Source: Novosphingobium sp. HII-3 (GTDB lineage: Bacteria; Pseudomonadota; Alphaproteobacteria; Sphingomonadales; Sphingomonadaceae). From it: a stretch of 64,000 bases of DNA. Below are positions 7,550-15,588 of the stretch, in pieces. The stretch spans positions 186,001 through 250,000 of the forward strand of contig NZ_PPSM01000025.1 in the NCBI RefSeq assembly GCF_002916655.1, given 5' to 3'. Below the pieces are notes generated by a model, which was not told where the DNA came from, ran no database searches, and worked only from the letters and a program-made list of their open reading frames with translations. A program made the translations under genes and the position numbers. How positions within the stretch are numbered: the first letter of the stretch is position 1; each line of letters starts with the position of its first letter.

Positions 7550-9814
7550 TTGTCCGAAAAGTCCAAGGTGCAGTTCACTGATCGCGAGGCGCTGTTCTAC
7601 CATCAGACGCAGCGCCCGGGTAAGATCGAGATCATCGCCTCCAAACCCATGGCCACCCAGCGTGACCTGAGCCTTGCCTACTCGCCCGGCGTGGCGGTGC
7701 CCGTGCAGGCCATCGCTGACGATCCATCCACGGCCTACGACTACACGGCCAAGGGCAACCTCGTGGCAGTGGTCTCGAACGGCACGGCGATCCTGGGCAT
7801 GGGCAATCTGGGCGCGCTGGCTTCCAAGCCGGTGATGGAAGGCAAGGCGGTGCTCTTCAAGCGCTTTGCCGACGTCGACTCGATCGACATTGAACTGGCC
7901 AGCGAAGACACCGAAGCACTGATCGAGGCGATCGCGATGATGGAGCCGAGCTTCGGCGGCATCAACCTTGAAGACATCAAGGCGCCCGAATGCTTCATCA
8001 TCGAGCAGGCCCTGCGCGAGCGGATGAACATCCCCGTCATGCACGATGACCAGCACGGCACCGCGATCATCGCGGCGGCGGGCCTCATCAACGCCTGTCT
8101 CATCACGGGCCGCAAGCTGGACGAGATCAAGGTCGTGGTGAACGGCGCGGGCGCATCGGCGCTGGCCTGCACCTCGCTCATCAAGTCGATGGGCGTTCGG
8201 CATGAGAACGTCCTCGTCTGCGACACGCGCGGCGTGATCTATCCGGGCCGCGAACGCGTGGACCAGTTCAAGTCCACCCATGCCGTCGCCACTGACAAGC
8301 GCACGCTGACCGAAGCGCTCGAAGGCGCGGACGTCGTGCTCGGCCTTTCCGCCAAGGGCGCGATCACGCCCGAGATGGTGCGCAACATGGCGCCCGAACC
8401 GATCATCTTCGCGATGGCCAACCCCGATCCCGAAATCACGCCACCCGAGGCCAAGGCAGTGCGTCCCGACGCGATCGTTGCCACGGGCCGTTCGGACTAT
8501 CCGAACCAGGTAAACAACGTGCTCGGCTTCCCCTTCATCTTCCGCGGCGCGCTCGACGTGCGGGCGACCGCTATCAATGAGGAGATGAAGATCGCGGCGG
8601 CCACGGCCATTGCCGAACTGGCGCGCGAACAGGTTCACGAGGACGTGGCGGCCGCCTACGGCGGGGCGACGCAGCAGTTCGGCCGCGACTACATCATCCC
8701 AGCGCCGTTCGATCCACGCCTGATGGAGGTGGTGCCGATGGCCGTCGCCAGGGCGGCCATGGATTCGGGCGTGGCGCAGAAGCCGATCGAGGATTTCGAG
8801 GCATACCACGACCAGCTCAAGGCGCGGCTCAACCCGACGACCTCGGTGCTCACCCGCGTCTACGAACAGGTCAAGGCCAACCCCAAGCGGGTGATCTTCG
8901 CCGAGGCTGACAACGAGGTCGTCCTGCGCGCCGCGATCCAGTATCGCGACTTCGGTTATGGCGAACCGATCCTGGTGGGCCGCACCCAGGTCATTCATGA
9001 CAAGATGGTCGAACTCGGCGTGTCCAATCCCGAGAGCTTCCACATCGAGAACTCGATGATCTCGACTCACGTCGAACCGATGGTCGAGATGCTTTACGAG
9101 CGTCTCCAGCGCCGCGGCTTCCTCAAGCGCGACGTGCAGCGCATGTGCAACACCGACCGCAACATATTCGCGGCCGGACTGCTGAAGCTCGGCGTAGGCG
9201 ACGCCATGGTTACCGGCATGACGCGCCCCTTCGCCCAGTCGATGAAGGAAGTGCGCCGCGTTCTCGACCCCGCATTGGGCAAGCTGCCTTTCGGCATTCA
9301 CATGCTCGTCGGCAAGAATCACACCGTCTTCATGGCGGACACGACGATCAACGAGCGTCCCTCCGCCGAAGAACTCGCCGTCATCGCCCAAGAGACGGCG
9401 ACGGTCGCCCGCAAGCTCGGGCATGAGCCGCGCGTCGCGTTCCTGAGCTACTCCACCTTCGGCAACCCTTCGGGGCGTTGGCTGGAGACCACGCGCGAAG
9501 CAATCCGCCTGCTTGACGAACAGCAGGTCGATTTCGAGTACGAAGGCGAGATGGCGCCGGACGCTGCCCTCAATCCCAAGATCATGGAGCTTTATCCGTT
9601 CTCGCGCCTCACCGCGCCGGCGAACGTGCTCATCATGCCGGGCCTGCAGTCCGCCAACATCTCGGCCAAGCTGCTGAAGGAGATCGGCGGCACCACCTCG
9701 ATCGGGCCGATGCTGCTGGGCATGGAAAAGCCGGTGCAGGTGGCTCCGATGACCGCGATCGCACCCGACGTCCTGACGCTCGCCGCGCTGGCGGCTGCCG
9801 GTATCACCGGCTGA
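7550..9814 (+). CDS. maeB: NADP-dependent malic enzyme with C-terminal phosphotransacetylase-like domain
   Basis: 754 residues. Oxidative decarboxylation of malate to pyruvate and CO2 with NADP. Residues 1-430 are the malic enzyme part (SLAYSPGVAVP near the start, dinucleotide-binding VVNGAGASALAC, and a second segment ANPDPEITP). Residues 430-754 are a phosphate acetyl/butyryl transferase-type domain that in this family acts as a regulatory, acetyl-CoA-sensing and oligomerisation module. The full two-domain length matches MaeB. The start is TTG, giving MSEKSKVQF. It is monocistronic, ending in a strong hairpin terminator shared with the convergent trmB. Confidence 0.96.
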   Translation: MSEKSKVQFTDREALFYHQTQRPGKIEIIASKPMATQRDLSLAYSPGVAVPVQAIADDPSTAYDYTAKGNLVAVVSNGTAILGMGNLGALASKPVMEGKAVLFKRFADVDSIDIELASEDTEALIEAIAMMEPSFGGINLEDIKAPECFIIEQALRERMNIPVMHDDQHGTAIIAAAGLINACLITGRKLDEIKVVVNGAGASALACTSLIKSMGVRHENVLVCDTRGVIYPGRERVDQFKSTHAVATDKRTLTEALEGADVVLGLSAKGAITPEMVRNMAPEPIIFAMANPDPEITPPEAKAVRPDAIVATGRSDYPNQVNNVLGFPFIFRGALDVRATAINEEMKIAAATAIAELAREQVHEDVAAAYGGATQQFGRDYIIPAPFDPRLMEVVPMAVARAAMDSGVAQKPIEDFEAYHDQLKARLNPTTSVLTRVYEQVKANPKRVIFAEADNEVVLRAAIQYRDFGYGEPILVGRTQVIHDKMVELGVSNPESFHIENSMISTHVEPMVEMLYERLQRRGFLKRDVQRMCNTDRNIFAAGLLKLGVGDAMVTGMTRPFAQSMKEVRRVLDPALGKLPFGIHMLVGKNHTVFMADTTINERPSAEELAVIAQETATVARKLGHEPRVAFLSYSTFGNPSGRWLETTREAIRLLDEQQVDFEYEGEMAPDAALNPKIMELYPFSRLTAPANVLIMPGLQSANISAKLLKEIGGTTSIGPMLLGMEKPVQVAPMTAIAPDVLTLAALAAAGITG

Positions 9815-9832
9815 GCCTTTCAAAGGATCAAG

Positions 9833-9873
9833 AAAAAAGAGAGGCCGAAGCGATGGCTTCGGCCTCTCTTTTT
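9833..9873. terminator. Bidirectional Rho-independent terminator between maeB and trmB
   Basis: A perfect stem (AAGAGAGGCCGAAGC paired with GCTTCGGCCTCTCTT, four-base loop GATG) is flanked by A-runs and T-runs, so it can end transcripts from both strands. Its T-tract abuts the trmB stop codon. Confidence 0.92.
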
Positions 9874-10588
9874 ATTTGCGGCGATAGCGGAAGTACCAGA
9901 CCTCGTGGCCGTAGACGGTTCGGGCCTTGTTTTCGTACCGCGTCTCCGGCCAACCGCTTGGGCGCACCTGAAAATCGCCAGGCTTCTCGCATAGCCAATC
10001 GAACTGGTGCCTGTGGCGCTGCATGACCATGAGAGCATGGCGCAGGTACACCGCGTGATCGGTGCCGAACCGGAATTCGCCGCCCGGTTTAAGCTTCGCC
10101 GCAAACATGTTCACCGGGCCGTCGTTCATCATCCGGCGCTTCGCGTGACGGGCCTTTGGCCATGGATCCGGGTGCAGCAGGTACAGGAACGAGAGCGACT
10201 CGTCCGGAATGCGGGCAAGAACTTCCAGCGCATCGCCGTGATGAATGCGCACATTGCCGATGGGCGGATGCGCGCCGTTGTCGCCGCTGACGTGCAGCAG
10301 GGCCTGCGCCACACCGTTGAGGAAAGGCTCGGCTCCGATGAAGCCGTGGTCAGGCAGCATGTCCGCGCGACTGGCCATGTGCTCGCCCCCACCGAAGCCG
10401 ATTTCGAAGTGCAGCGGACAGTCGTGGCCGAACAGACGCGCGGCGGTGACCGGGCCTTCATCGGGCACGGCAATGCGCGGGAGCAGATCGTCCACCAGGT
10501 TCTGCTGGCCCGCGCGCAGCGGTTTGCCCTTGGCGCGGCCATAGAGACGGTTCAGCGTAGTCGGATCGCCGGATTTGTAAGCGGTCAT
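9872..10588 (-). CDS. trmB: tRNA (guanine-N7-)-methyltransferase
   Basis: 238 residues. SAM-dependent methylation of G46 in the variable loop of tRNA. The SAM-binding EIGFGGGEH motif and the family hallmark DPWPKARHAKRRMMN are both present, followed by the C-terminal GTDHAVYLRH. The ATG at 10588 (MTAYKSGDPTTLNRLYGR) is preferred over a GTG 18 bases upstream because the family N-terminus in Alphaproteobacteria starts near this point. The stop codon lies inside the T-rich flank of the terminator shared with maeB. The gene is divergent from lrgAB, with 119 bp between the starts. Confidence 0.94.
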   Translation of the reverse strand: MTAYKSGDPTTLNRLYGRAKGKPLRAGQQNLVDDLLPRIAVPDEGPVTAARLFGHDCPLHFEIGFGGGEHMASRADMLPDHGFIGAEPFLNGVAQALLHVSGDNGAHPPIGNVRIHHGDALEVLARIPDESLSFLYLLHPDPWPKARHAKRRMMNDGPVNMFAAKLKPGGEFRFGTDHAVYLRHALMVMQRHRHQFDWLCEKPGDFQVRPSGWPETRYENKARTVYGHEVWYFRYRRK

Positions 10589-10707
10589 GGCGCGCGCCAG
10601 TGACACTGCGCGGCGTTCGGGTCAATGGACTCGCGCCCGGCCGGGAGTTGCGCGGCGCAACTTGTGTCGCGGAAAAGCGGATTGCCGGCTGCAGGTGGCC
10701 CTGCTTT

Positions 10708-11073
10708 ATGGCCGGCATGCTGCGCGCCATATTTCTCCTTCTTGCCTGCCAGCTGGCGGGCGAAGCGCTTCACAGGCTCACGGGCCTTCCGCTTCCGGGC
10801 ACGGTCATCGGCATGGTGTTGCTTGTGGCCTGGCTGGCTCTTGTTCCCCGCGAACGGCCGGCGCTTTCGGCGGTGACCGCGTGGCTGACCGCTCACTTGG
10901 CGGTCATGTTCGTGCCCGCGGCGGTCGGCCTCGTAGAGGAAGGTCCGGTGCTTTCCCGCCACGGCGCCGGGCTCATCGTGGCGACGACCTTGTCGACCGT
11001 GCTGACGCTGGTGGTGACGGCGCTGGTGTTCCGGTGGGCGCTGCAGCGCTACGCACCGGAGAGCGGACGATGA
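10708..11073 (+). CDS. LrgA/CidA family membrane protein
   Basis: 121 residues with four predicted hydrophobic helices and the LrgA-family start pattern (RAIFLLLACQLAGEALHRLTGLPLPGTVIGM). Members were first described as holin/antiholin-like murein-hydrolase modulators. Bacterial and plastid homologues of the pair are also implicated in pyruvate or glycolate transport. I chose the ATG at 10708, since the 36-residue extension upstream is arginine-rich and not family-like; a second ATG nine bases on is also possible. Its stop overlaps the lrgB start by four bases, as is usual for this pair. Export function here is inferred from family only. Confidence 0.88.
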   Translation: MAGMLRAIFLLLACQLAGEALHRLTGLPLPGTVIGMVLLVAWLALVPRERPALSAVTAWLTAHLAVMFVPAAVGLVEEGPVLSRHGAGLIVATTLSTVLTLVVTALVFRWALQRYAPESGR

Positions 11074-11768
11074 GCGAAGGTGCCCTGTTGGCGATGCCGC
11101 TGCTGTGGCTGACGGGAACGCTCGGCGTGTTTGAGCTGTTCGACCGCATCTCGAAGCGCTGCAACCGGCACCCCCTGTTGCATCCCGTGCTCTGGTCGAC
11201 GCCGGTCCTGATCGGCGCGCTGCTCGTCACGGGCACGTCCTATGACACATATCGCCAGGCCACATTCCCGCTGAGCTTCCTGCTCGGTCCGGCCGTGGTT
11301 GGTCTGGCGGTTCCGATCTGGGCCGAACGGCGGCGCATCCGCCGCCTCGCCCTGCCGATCCTCCTGTCGCTGATGGCGGGAGCGCTGACGTCGATCGTAA
11401 GCGCGGTGGGCGTGCTGGCCCTGTTCGGCGCGCCTACCACGTTACTCGCCTCGATCGCGCCCCGGGCTACGACAACCCCGGTGGCTATGGCGGTGGCCGG
11501 GCAGCTCGGCGGCATTCCGGCTCTTGCCGCCATTATAGTTCTGTTCGCTGGTGTGCTCGGCGCCATGGTGGCGACGCCGCTTCTCAACGCTATCAAGGTG
11601 CGGGATTACCGTGCGAGAGGCTTCGCCCTCGGCATCGCCTCTCATGGAATCGGTGCGGCGCGGGCGTTTCAGGTGGACGCCACGGCCGGCGCTCTTGCCA
11701 GCCTTGGCATGGCTCTCAACGCTATCGCCACGGCGGCGCTGCTGTCGATGATCGCCCTGCTGGCCTGA
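11070..11768 (+). CDS. LrgB/CidB family membrane protein
   Basis: 232 residues and about seven membrane segments. The family core FLLGPAVVGLAVPIW, the central APRATTTPVAMAVAGQLGG segment and the C-terminal ASHGIGAARAFQ are all present. It works with the preceding LrgA-like protein. The start ATG (MSEGALLAMP) overlaps the lrgA stop as ATGA, so the two are one translation-coupled operon. No LytSR-type sensor pair is adjacent. Confidence 0.92.
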   Translation: MSEGALLAMPLLWLTGTLGVFELFDRISKRCNRHPLLHPVLWSTPVLIGALLVTGTSYDTYRQATFPLSFLLGPAVVGLAVPIWAERRRIRRLALPILLSLMAGALTSIVSAVGVLALFGAPTTLLASIAPRATTTPVAMAVAGQLGGIPALAAIIVLFAGVLGAMVATPLLNAIKVRDYRARGFALGIASHGIGAARAFQVDATAGALASLGMALNAIATAALLSMIALLA

Positions 11769-11774
11769 AGGCAA

Positions 11775-11803
11775 ACGGCCCACCCCGTGTGAGGGCGGGC
11801 CGT
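11775..11803. terminator. Hairpin between convergent lrgB and ctrA
   Basis: ACGGCCC pairs with GGGCCGT, extended by CCC/GGG across one mismatch, with a 7-base loop. There is no good T-run on either side, so it may be a weak or Rho-assisted terminator. Confidence 0.45.
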
Positions 11804-11836
11804 CATGAGTCCTGCAAGGGTGCAGGAGTACGTCCG

Positions 11837-12532
11837 TCAGGCCGCTTCGGCAGCCTCATCCGGATCGCGCAGAACGTAGCCGCGGCCCCACACGGTTTCG
11901 ATGTAGTTGGCGCCCCCGCAGGCATGCGCAAGCTTCTTGCGCAGCTTGCAGATGAACACGTCGATGATCTTCAGTTCCGGTTCGTCCATCCCGCCGTAGA
12001 GGTGGTTCAGGAACATTTCCTTGGTCAGCGTTGTACCCTTGCGCAGCGACAGCAGCTCGAGCATCGCGTATTCCTTGCCGGTCAGGTGCACGCGTGCGCC
12101 GTCGACCTCGACCGTCTTGGCATCGAGGTTCACGACGAGCTTGCCGGTGCGGATCACTGACTGCGAATGGCCCTTGGAACGGCGCACCACGGCGTGGATC
12201 CGGGCGATCAGTTCCTCACGGTGGAAAGGCTTGGTCACGTAGTCGTCCGCGCCGAAACCGAAGGAGCGAACCTTGCTGTCCATTTCGGAGATGCCGGAAA
12301 GGATGAGGACCGGGGTCTGCACCTTGGCCACCCGCAGCTTCTTGAGCACATCATAGCCGTGCATATCGGGCAGGTTCAGGTCGAGCAGGATGATATCGTA
12401 ATCATACAACTTGCCCAGATCGAGGCCTTCCTCGCCAAGGTCTGTAGAGTAGACGTTGAACCCTTCTGCGGTGAGCATCAGCTCGATCGCACGGGCCGTC
12501 GTCGGTTCATCCTCGATCAGCAGCACTCGCAT
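11837..12532 (-). CDS. ctrA: Cell-cycle response regulator CtrA
   Basis: 231 residues. OmpR-type master regulator that controls flagellar, division and (in Caulobacter) replication-origin functions. The receiver domain has the acidic pair E7/D8, the phospho-acceptor D51 ([13 protein letters not shown]) and K-containing [10 protein letters not shown]. The winged-helix domain matches CtrA almost word for word ([41 protein letters not shown]). The two terminal alanines are like the ClpXP degradation tag of CtrA. The gene is monocistronic, and CtrA-type half-sites lie 64-96 bp upstream, consistent with autoregulation. SciP, its functional antagonist, is encoded at 54.5 kb in the same window. Confidence 0.97.
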   Translation of the reverse strand: MRVLLIEDEPTTARAIELMLTAEGFNVYSTDLGEEGLDLGKLYDYDIILLDLNLPDMHGYDVLKKLRVAKVQTPVLILSGISEMDSKVRSFGFGADDYVTKPFHREELIARIHAVVRRSKGHSQSVIRTGKLVVNLDAKTVEVDGARVHLTGKEYAMLELLSLRKGTTLTKEMFLNHLYGGMDEPELKIIDVFICKLRKKLAHACGGANYIETVWGRGYVLRDPDEAAEAA

Positions 12533-12595
12533 GGGTCAGTCCCTTCTTGCCCCGATGCCCGCAGCTTACGCAGCCTTTACGGACATTGCGTTCTA

Positions 12596-12628
12596 TTAAC
12601 CATATGACCAATGAAGGTTAAAGGTTAA
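12596..12628. promoter_or_regulatory. CtrA half-sites in the ctrA upstream region
   Basis: TTAACCAT, the CtrA/SciP-type half-site known from Caulobacter, is exact on the plus strand at 12596-12603. Two overlapping TTAACC copies occur on the minus strand at 12616-12628. They sit 64-96 bp upstream of the ctrA start. No full TTAA-N7-TTAA box is present, so regulation is inferred. Confidence 0.5.
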
Positions 12629-12713
12629 TTCGCAGTAAACACCGCATTTGTCCTTAAGATGGTGCACCAGAACCTTAAAGGCCGGACTGGCCGCATCTCT
12701 GACCGCCAGATTG

Positions 12714-14081
12714 TCAACCTGTCGGAGCCATGGGCGCCTGCATGATGCGGCGCGCTGGCCTCACGGGAGCATCGGGCTGATCGATCCGCCGCAGGTAGCT
12801 CCACAACCCGCATTGCAGGCCGACCAGCATGAGGATGAAGGGCTGGAACGCGATGCCCACGAAGAGAGAACCGAACAGATAGACGATCTGCGCCAGTTGC
12901 AGCGCCACCGCAAGCGGCGCCGCCCAGGCCTCTTGAGCTTCCCTGCGGTTTTTCCAGCGCCGGCGGATCAGCTCCATCTGCACCAGACCCGAGATCTGCA
13001 GCAGCAGCCATAGCACAAGGCCGGGGAAGCCCTGTTCGCCCAGCATTTCGAAGTAGCTCGAATGAAAAGCGCGCCCGGTTTCCACGATCGGCGTGCGCGT
13101 GATGCTCACGCTGCTGCCGGATGTCTGGGTCGTGACCGTCTCGTAGGAGGCCTTGCTGGAGAGGTAGACCTCGAAGCCGCCGCCAAGTGGATTATTCTTC
13201 GCGTAGTCCCAGGTCCACTTCCACACCCCGATGCGGGTGCTGGCGGATTGATCGGACTGGTGATTCTCGATCGTGTTCATGCGCTCGAGGTAGGACTGCG
13301 GCAGGAACGGGACGGCGATCAGGAGGGCAAGGCCCATCCCGGCGGCGATCAGCACCCGGTGCCTCGCGGTACGCAGGTACAGAACACAAAGGATCGCGAG
13401 GCAAACGAGGCCGGTGCGGGCCTGCGTGCCCACCGGAATCAGCGAACAGGCGAAAACGAGCGCACCGGCGAAGAGCCATACCCGCCAGTCCGGCGGAAAG
13501 ATCGTGCCGTAGCGCGCAAGCCAGATCGCCAGCGGAATGATAGCGATGGCGACGCACGAGAGGATCGAGCCTTCGTAGAGGCCGGTGTTGTTCTCCACGA
13601 AGATGACCAGCGCGCCATAGCCGCCCCCGCCCATGGCCGTCTTGAGGCCGCCATCGATGATGAGCGCACTGGCGGAAAGCACCATCGCCAGCGCGACCGC
13701 TTCGATCCGCAACCGGGTGCGAAGAGTAAGCGGCAGGAACATGGCGAAGACCAGAGCCTTCCAGACCCATGACCACTTCGTGAGCGCCTCCTGGGGATAG
13801 TCGGCCGTCAGCGTGGTCAACGCGCAGTACGCCAGCAGCAGGCCCATGAGGCCTTGCCGCCAGGTGAATCGCGAATCGCGCTTGTCGTCGAAAACCAGCC
13901 AGCCGAGAAAAGCCGCGGCGAACGCCATTAACGAAATCGGCAGGCGGCTGAGAAAACCCCAGGAAATGATCTGGGGCGCCACGATATCGACGTAGAGGTA
14001 ACAGAGCACCCAGAGGAACGGGCGCCGGAATCCCATCAGCAGCATGACGGCGAAAAACCCGGTCAGGGCGAGGTTAAGCAT
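12714..14081 (-). CDS. Exosortase A-associated O-glycosylation ligase-like protein (Wzy/WaaL family)
   Basis: 455 residues with around ten membrane helices and a large periplasmic loop. The N-terminus (LTGFFAVMLLMGFRRPFLWVL) and the YVDIVAPQIISWGFL stretch match the ligase-like proteins found in exosortase A/PEP-CTERM polysaccharide loci. The loop contains RTGLVCLAILCVLYL and GRAFHSSYFEMLGEQGFPGL, typical of O-antigen polymerase/ligase enzymes (the conserved H of HSSYF). Family role: transfer or polymerisation of undecaprenyl-linked glycans. I chose the ATG at 14081 because homologues start M-L-x-L; a GTG 21 bases upstream exists. It overlaps the stop of a small ORF upstream and lies next to an exosortase A-type glycosyltransferase. 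Confidence 0.85.
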   Translation of the reverse strand: MLNLALTGFFAVMLLMGFRRPFLWVLCYLYVDIVAPQIISWGFLSRLPISLMAFAAAFLGWLVFDDKRDSRFTWRQGLMGLLLAYCALTTLTADYPQEALTKWSWVWKALVFAMFLPLTLRTRLRIEAVALAMVLSASALIIDGGLKTAMGGGGYGALVIFVENNTGLYEGSILSCVAIAIIPLAIWLARYGTIFPPDWRVWLFAGALVFACSLIPVGTQARTGLVCLAILCVLYLRTARHRVLIAAGMGLALLIAVPFLPQSYLERMNTIENHQSDQSASTRIGVWKWTWDYAKNNPLGGGFEVYLSSKASYETVTTQTSGSSVSITRTPIVETGRAFHSSYFEMLGEQGFPGLVLWLLLQISGLVQMELIRRRWKNRREAQEAWAAPLAVALQLAQIVYLFGSLFVGIAFQPFILMLVGLQCGLWSYLRRIDQPDAPVRPARRIMQAPMAPTG

Positions 14082-14250
14082 CGCTGCCCCCCGGTTCGTC
14101 ACGACAGACCTTCATCGTGCGTATGCCCTTGCGCGAAGGCGGCTCGTCGGACCGGCCCTTTTCCTCATCGAGATCCGGACGCCACAGCAAGCGCCATGCG
14201 GCAAGCAGAAGCAGGCCGTGCGAGATGGCGAGAGCGAGGATATCGACCAT
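14074..14250 (-). CDS. Possible small single-pass membrane protein
   Basis: A 58-codon ORF not matched to any family I know. It starts MVDILALAISHGLLLLAAWR: one hydrophobic helix (residues 3-23), then a charged cytoplasmic-looking tail (RPDLDEEKGRSDEPPSRK). Its stop TAA overlaps the start of the ligase gene by 8 bases, so the two would be coupled. Third codon positions are GC-rich as in neighbouring genes. The ribosome binding site is poor, so this is tentative. Confidence 0.45.
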   Translation of the reverse strand: MVDILALAISHGLLLLAAWRLLWRPDLDEEKGRSDEPPSRKGIRTMKVCRDEPGGSDA

Positions 14251-14317
14251 GAGGAGGTCCGGTTAGCAGCCGCGAGTTGACGCCGCGTTAAGCCATCGTG
14301 TCTACTCCTGCAAAGCC

Positions 14318-15553
14318 ATGACCCGCATCCTCCACGTCCTCGACCATTCGCTGCCGATCCACAGCGGCTACACGTTTCGCACGCGCGCAATCCTGAAGGC
14401 GCAGCAGAGCATGGGGCTGGAGGTTCGCGGCGTCACCGGACCCCGGTACAACGATGGCGACACCTTGGTGGAGGAACACGACGGGTTGCTCTTCCACCGT
14501 GCAGCGGGCAAGCCCAGAGGCGTGCCGATCCTGCGCGAATGGCATGAGATCGCCCTTTTCGCACAGGCGATCGAGCGGGTTGTGGCCGAGTGGCGCCCGG
14601 ACGTCATCCATGCGCATTCGCCGGTTCTGTGCGGACAGGCCGCCCTGCGGGTGGCGCGCCGCCATGGTCTTCCCCTCGTCTACGAGATCCGCGCGTTCTG
14701 GGAAGATGCCGCCGTGGGCAATGGCACCGGCACGCAGGGCTCGTTCAAGTATCGCCTGACACGCGCCCTGGAAACGCATGTCGTGAGCCGGGCCGATGCC
14801 GTGGTCACGATCTGCCAGGGGCTTCGCGCCGATCTCATCGGTCGCGGCATCGCACAGGACAGGATCAGCGTCATGCCCAATGGCGTCGACCTCAAGTTGT
14901 TCGGCACCCCTCTGCCGCGCGATCCCGGACTCGCCCGCTCTCTCGGGTTCGAGGGGCCGAACGGGCCATGCCCGGTGATCGGATTCATCGGCAGCTTCTA
15001 CGACTACGAGGGCCTTGATATCCTCATCGACGCCATGCCCGCCCTGATCGCGCGCCAGCCCGAGGCGAGACTGCTGCTCGTCGGCGGCGGCCCGCGCGAG
15101 GAGGCGTTGCGCGCGCAGGCCTGCGCCTCTCCGGCGGCCGGAGCGATCCGCTTCGTCGGACGAGTGCCGCATGAGGACGTCGACCGCTACTACGCCTTGT
15201 GCGACATCATGGCCTACCCCCGCAAGAAGAGCCGGCTGACGGACCTGGTGACGCCGCTCAAGCCGCTGGAAGCAATGGCGCAGGGCAAGCTGGTGGCCGC
15301 CAGCGACGTGGGCGGACATCGGGAGCTGATCGCCGATGGCCGGACCGGAATTCTCTTCAGGCCGGACGACGTGCAGGCCTGCGCCGATTCGCTGGCGCGT
15401 CTGCTGGACGCCCGGGCCGATTGGGACGTATACCGCCGCTCCGCCCGCGAACACGTCGAAATCGGGCATGACTGGGCCCGGAACGCCCGCCATTATTCAG
15501 TCATTTACCAAATGCTGGCAGCACGAACCAATCACGCCGGACTCGCTGCCTGA
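14318..15553 (+). CDS. Exosortase A-associated glycosyltransferase, group 1 (GT4 fold)
   Basis: 411 residues. The opening RILHVLDHSLPIHSGYTFRT is characteristic of the glycosyltransferases co-inherited with exosortase A/EPS loci. The GT-B fold is visible: acceptor domain with HAHSPVLCGQAALRVAR, then the donor-site region MPNGVDLKLF, IGFIGSFYDYEGLDILIDA and the E-x7-E-like segment near PLKPLEAMAQGKLVAASDVGGHRELI. It probably transfers a nucleotide-activated sugar to a lipid-linked glycan on the cytoplasmic face. It is divergent from the ligase and its small ORF (67 bp apart), so one short control region could serve both. The acceptor and sugar are unknown. Confidence 0.9.
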   Translation: MTRILHVLDHSLPIHSGYTFRTRAILKAQQSMGLEVRGVTGPRYNDGDTLVEEHDGLLFHRAAGKPRGVPILREWHEIALFAQAIERVVAEWRPDVIHAHSPVLCGQAALRVARRHGLPLVYEIRAFWEDAAVGNGTGTQGSFKYRLTRALETHVVSRADAVVTICQGLRADLIGRGIAQDRISVMPNGVDLKLFGTPLPRDPGLARSLGFEGPNGPCPVIGFIGSFYDYEGLDILIDAMPALIARQPEARLLLVGGGPREEALRAQACASPAAGAIRFVGRVPHEDVDRYYALCDIMAYPRKKSRLTDLVTPLKPLEAMAQGKLVAASDVGGHRELIADGRTGILFRPDDVQACADSLARLLDARADWDVYRRSAREHVEIGHDWARNARHYSVIYQMLAARTNHAGLAA

Positions 15554-15588
15554 CGGCCGGTACCAGTTCAACACACGGGGTAAGTTCA

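Noticed and set aside
7493..9823. 776-codon reverse ORF antisense to the malic enzyme gene
   Set aside because: His/Arg/Asp-rich shadow of a real coding sequence with high GC at third positions; no domain.
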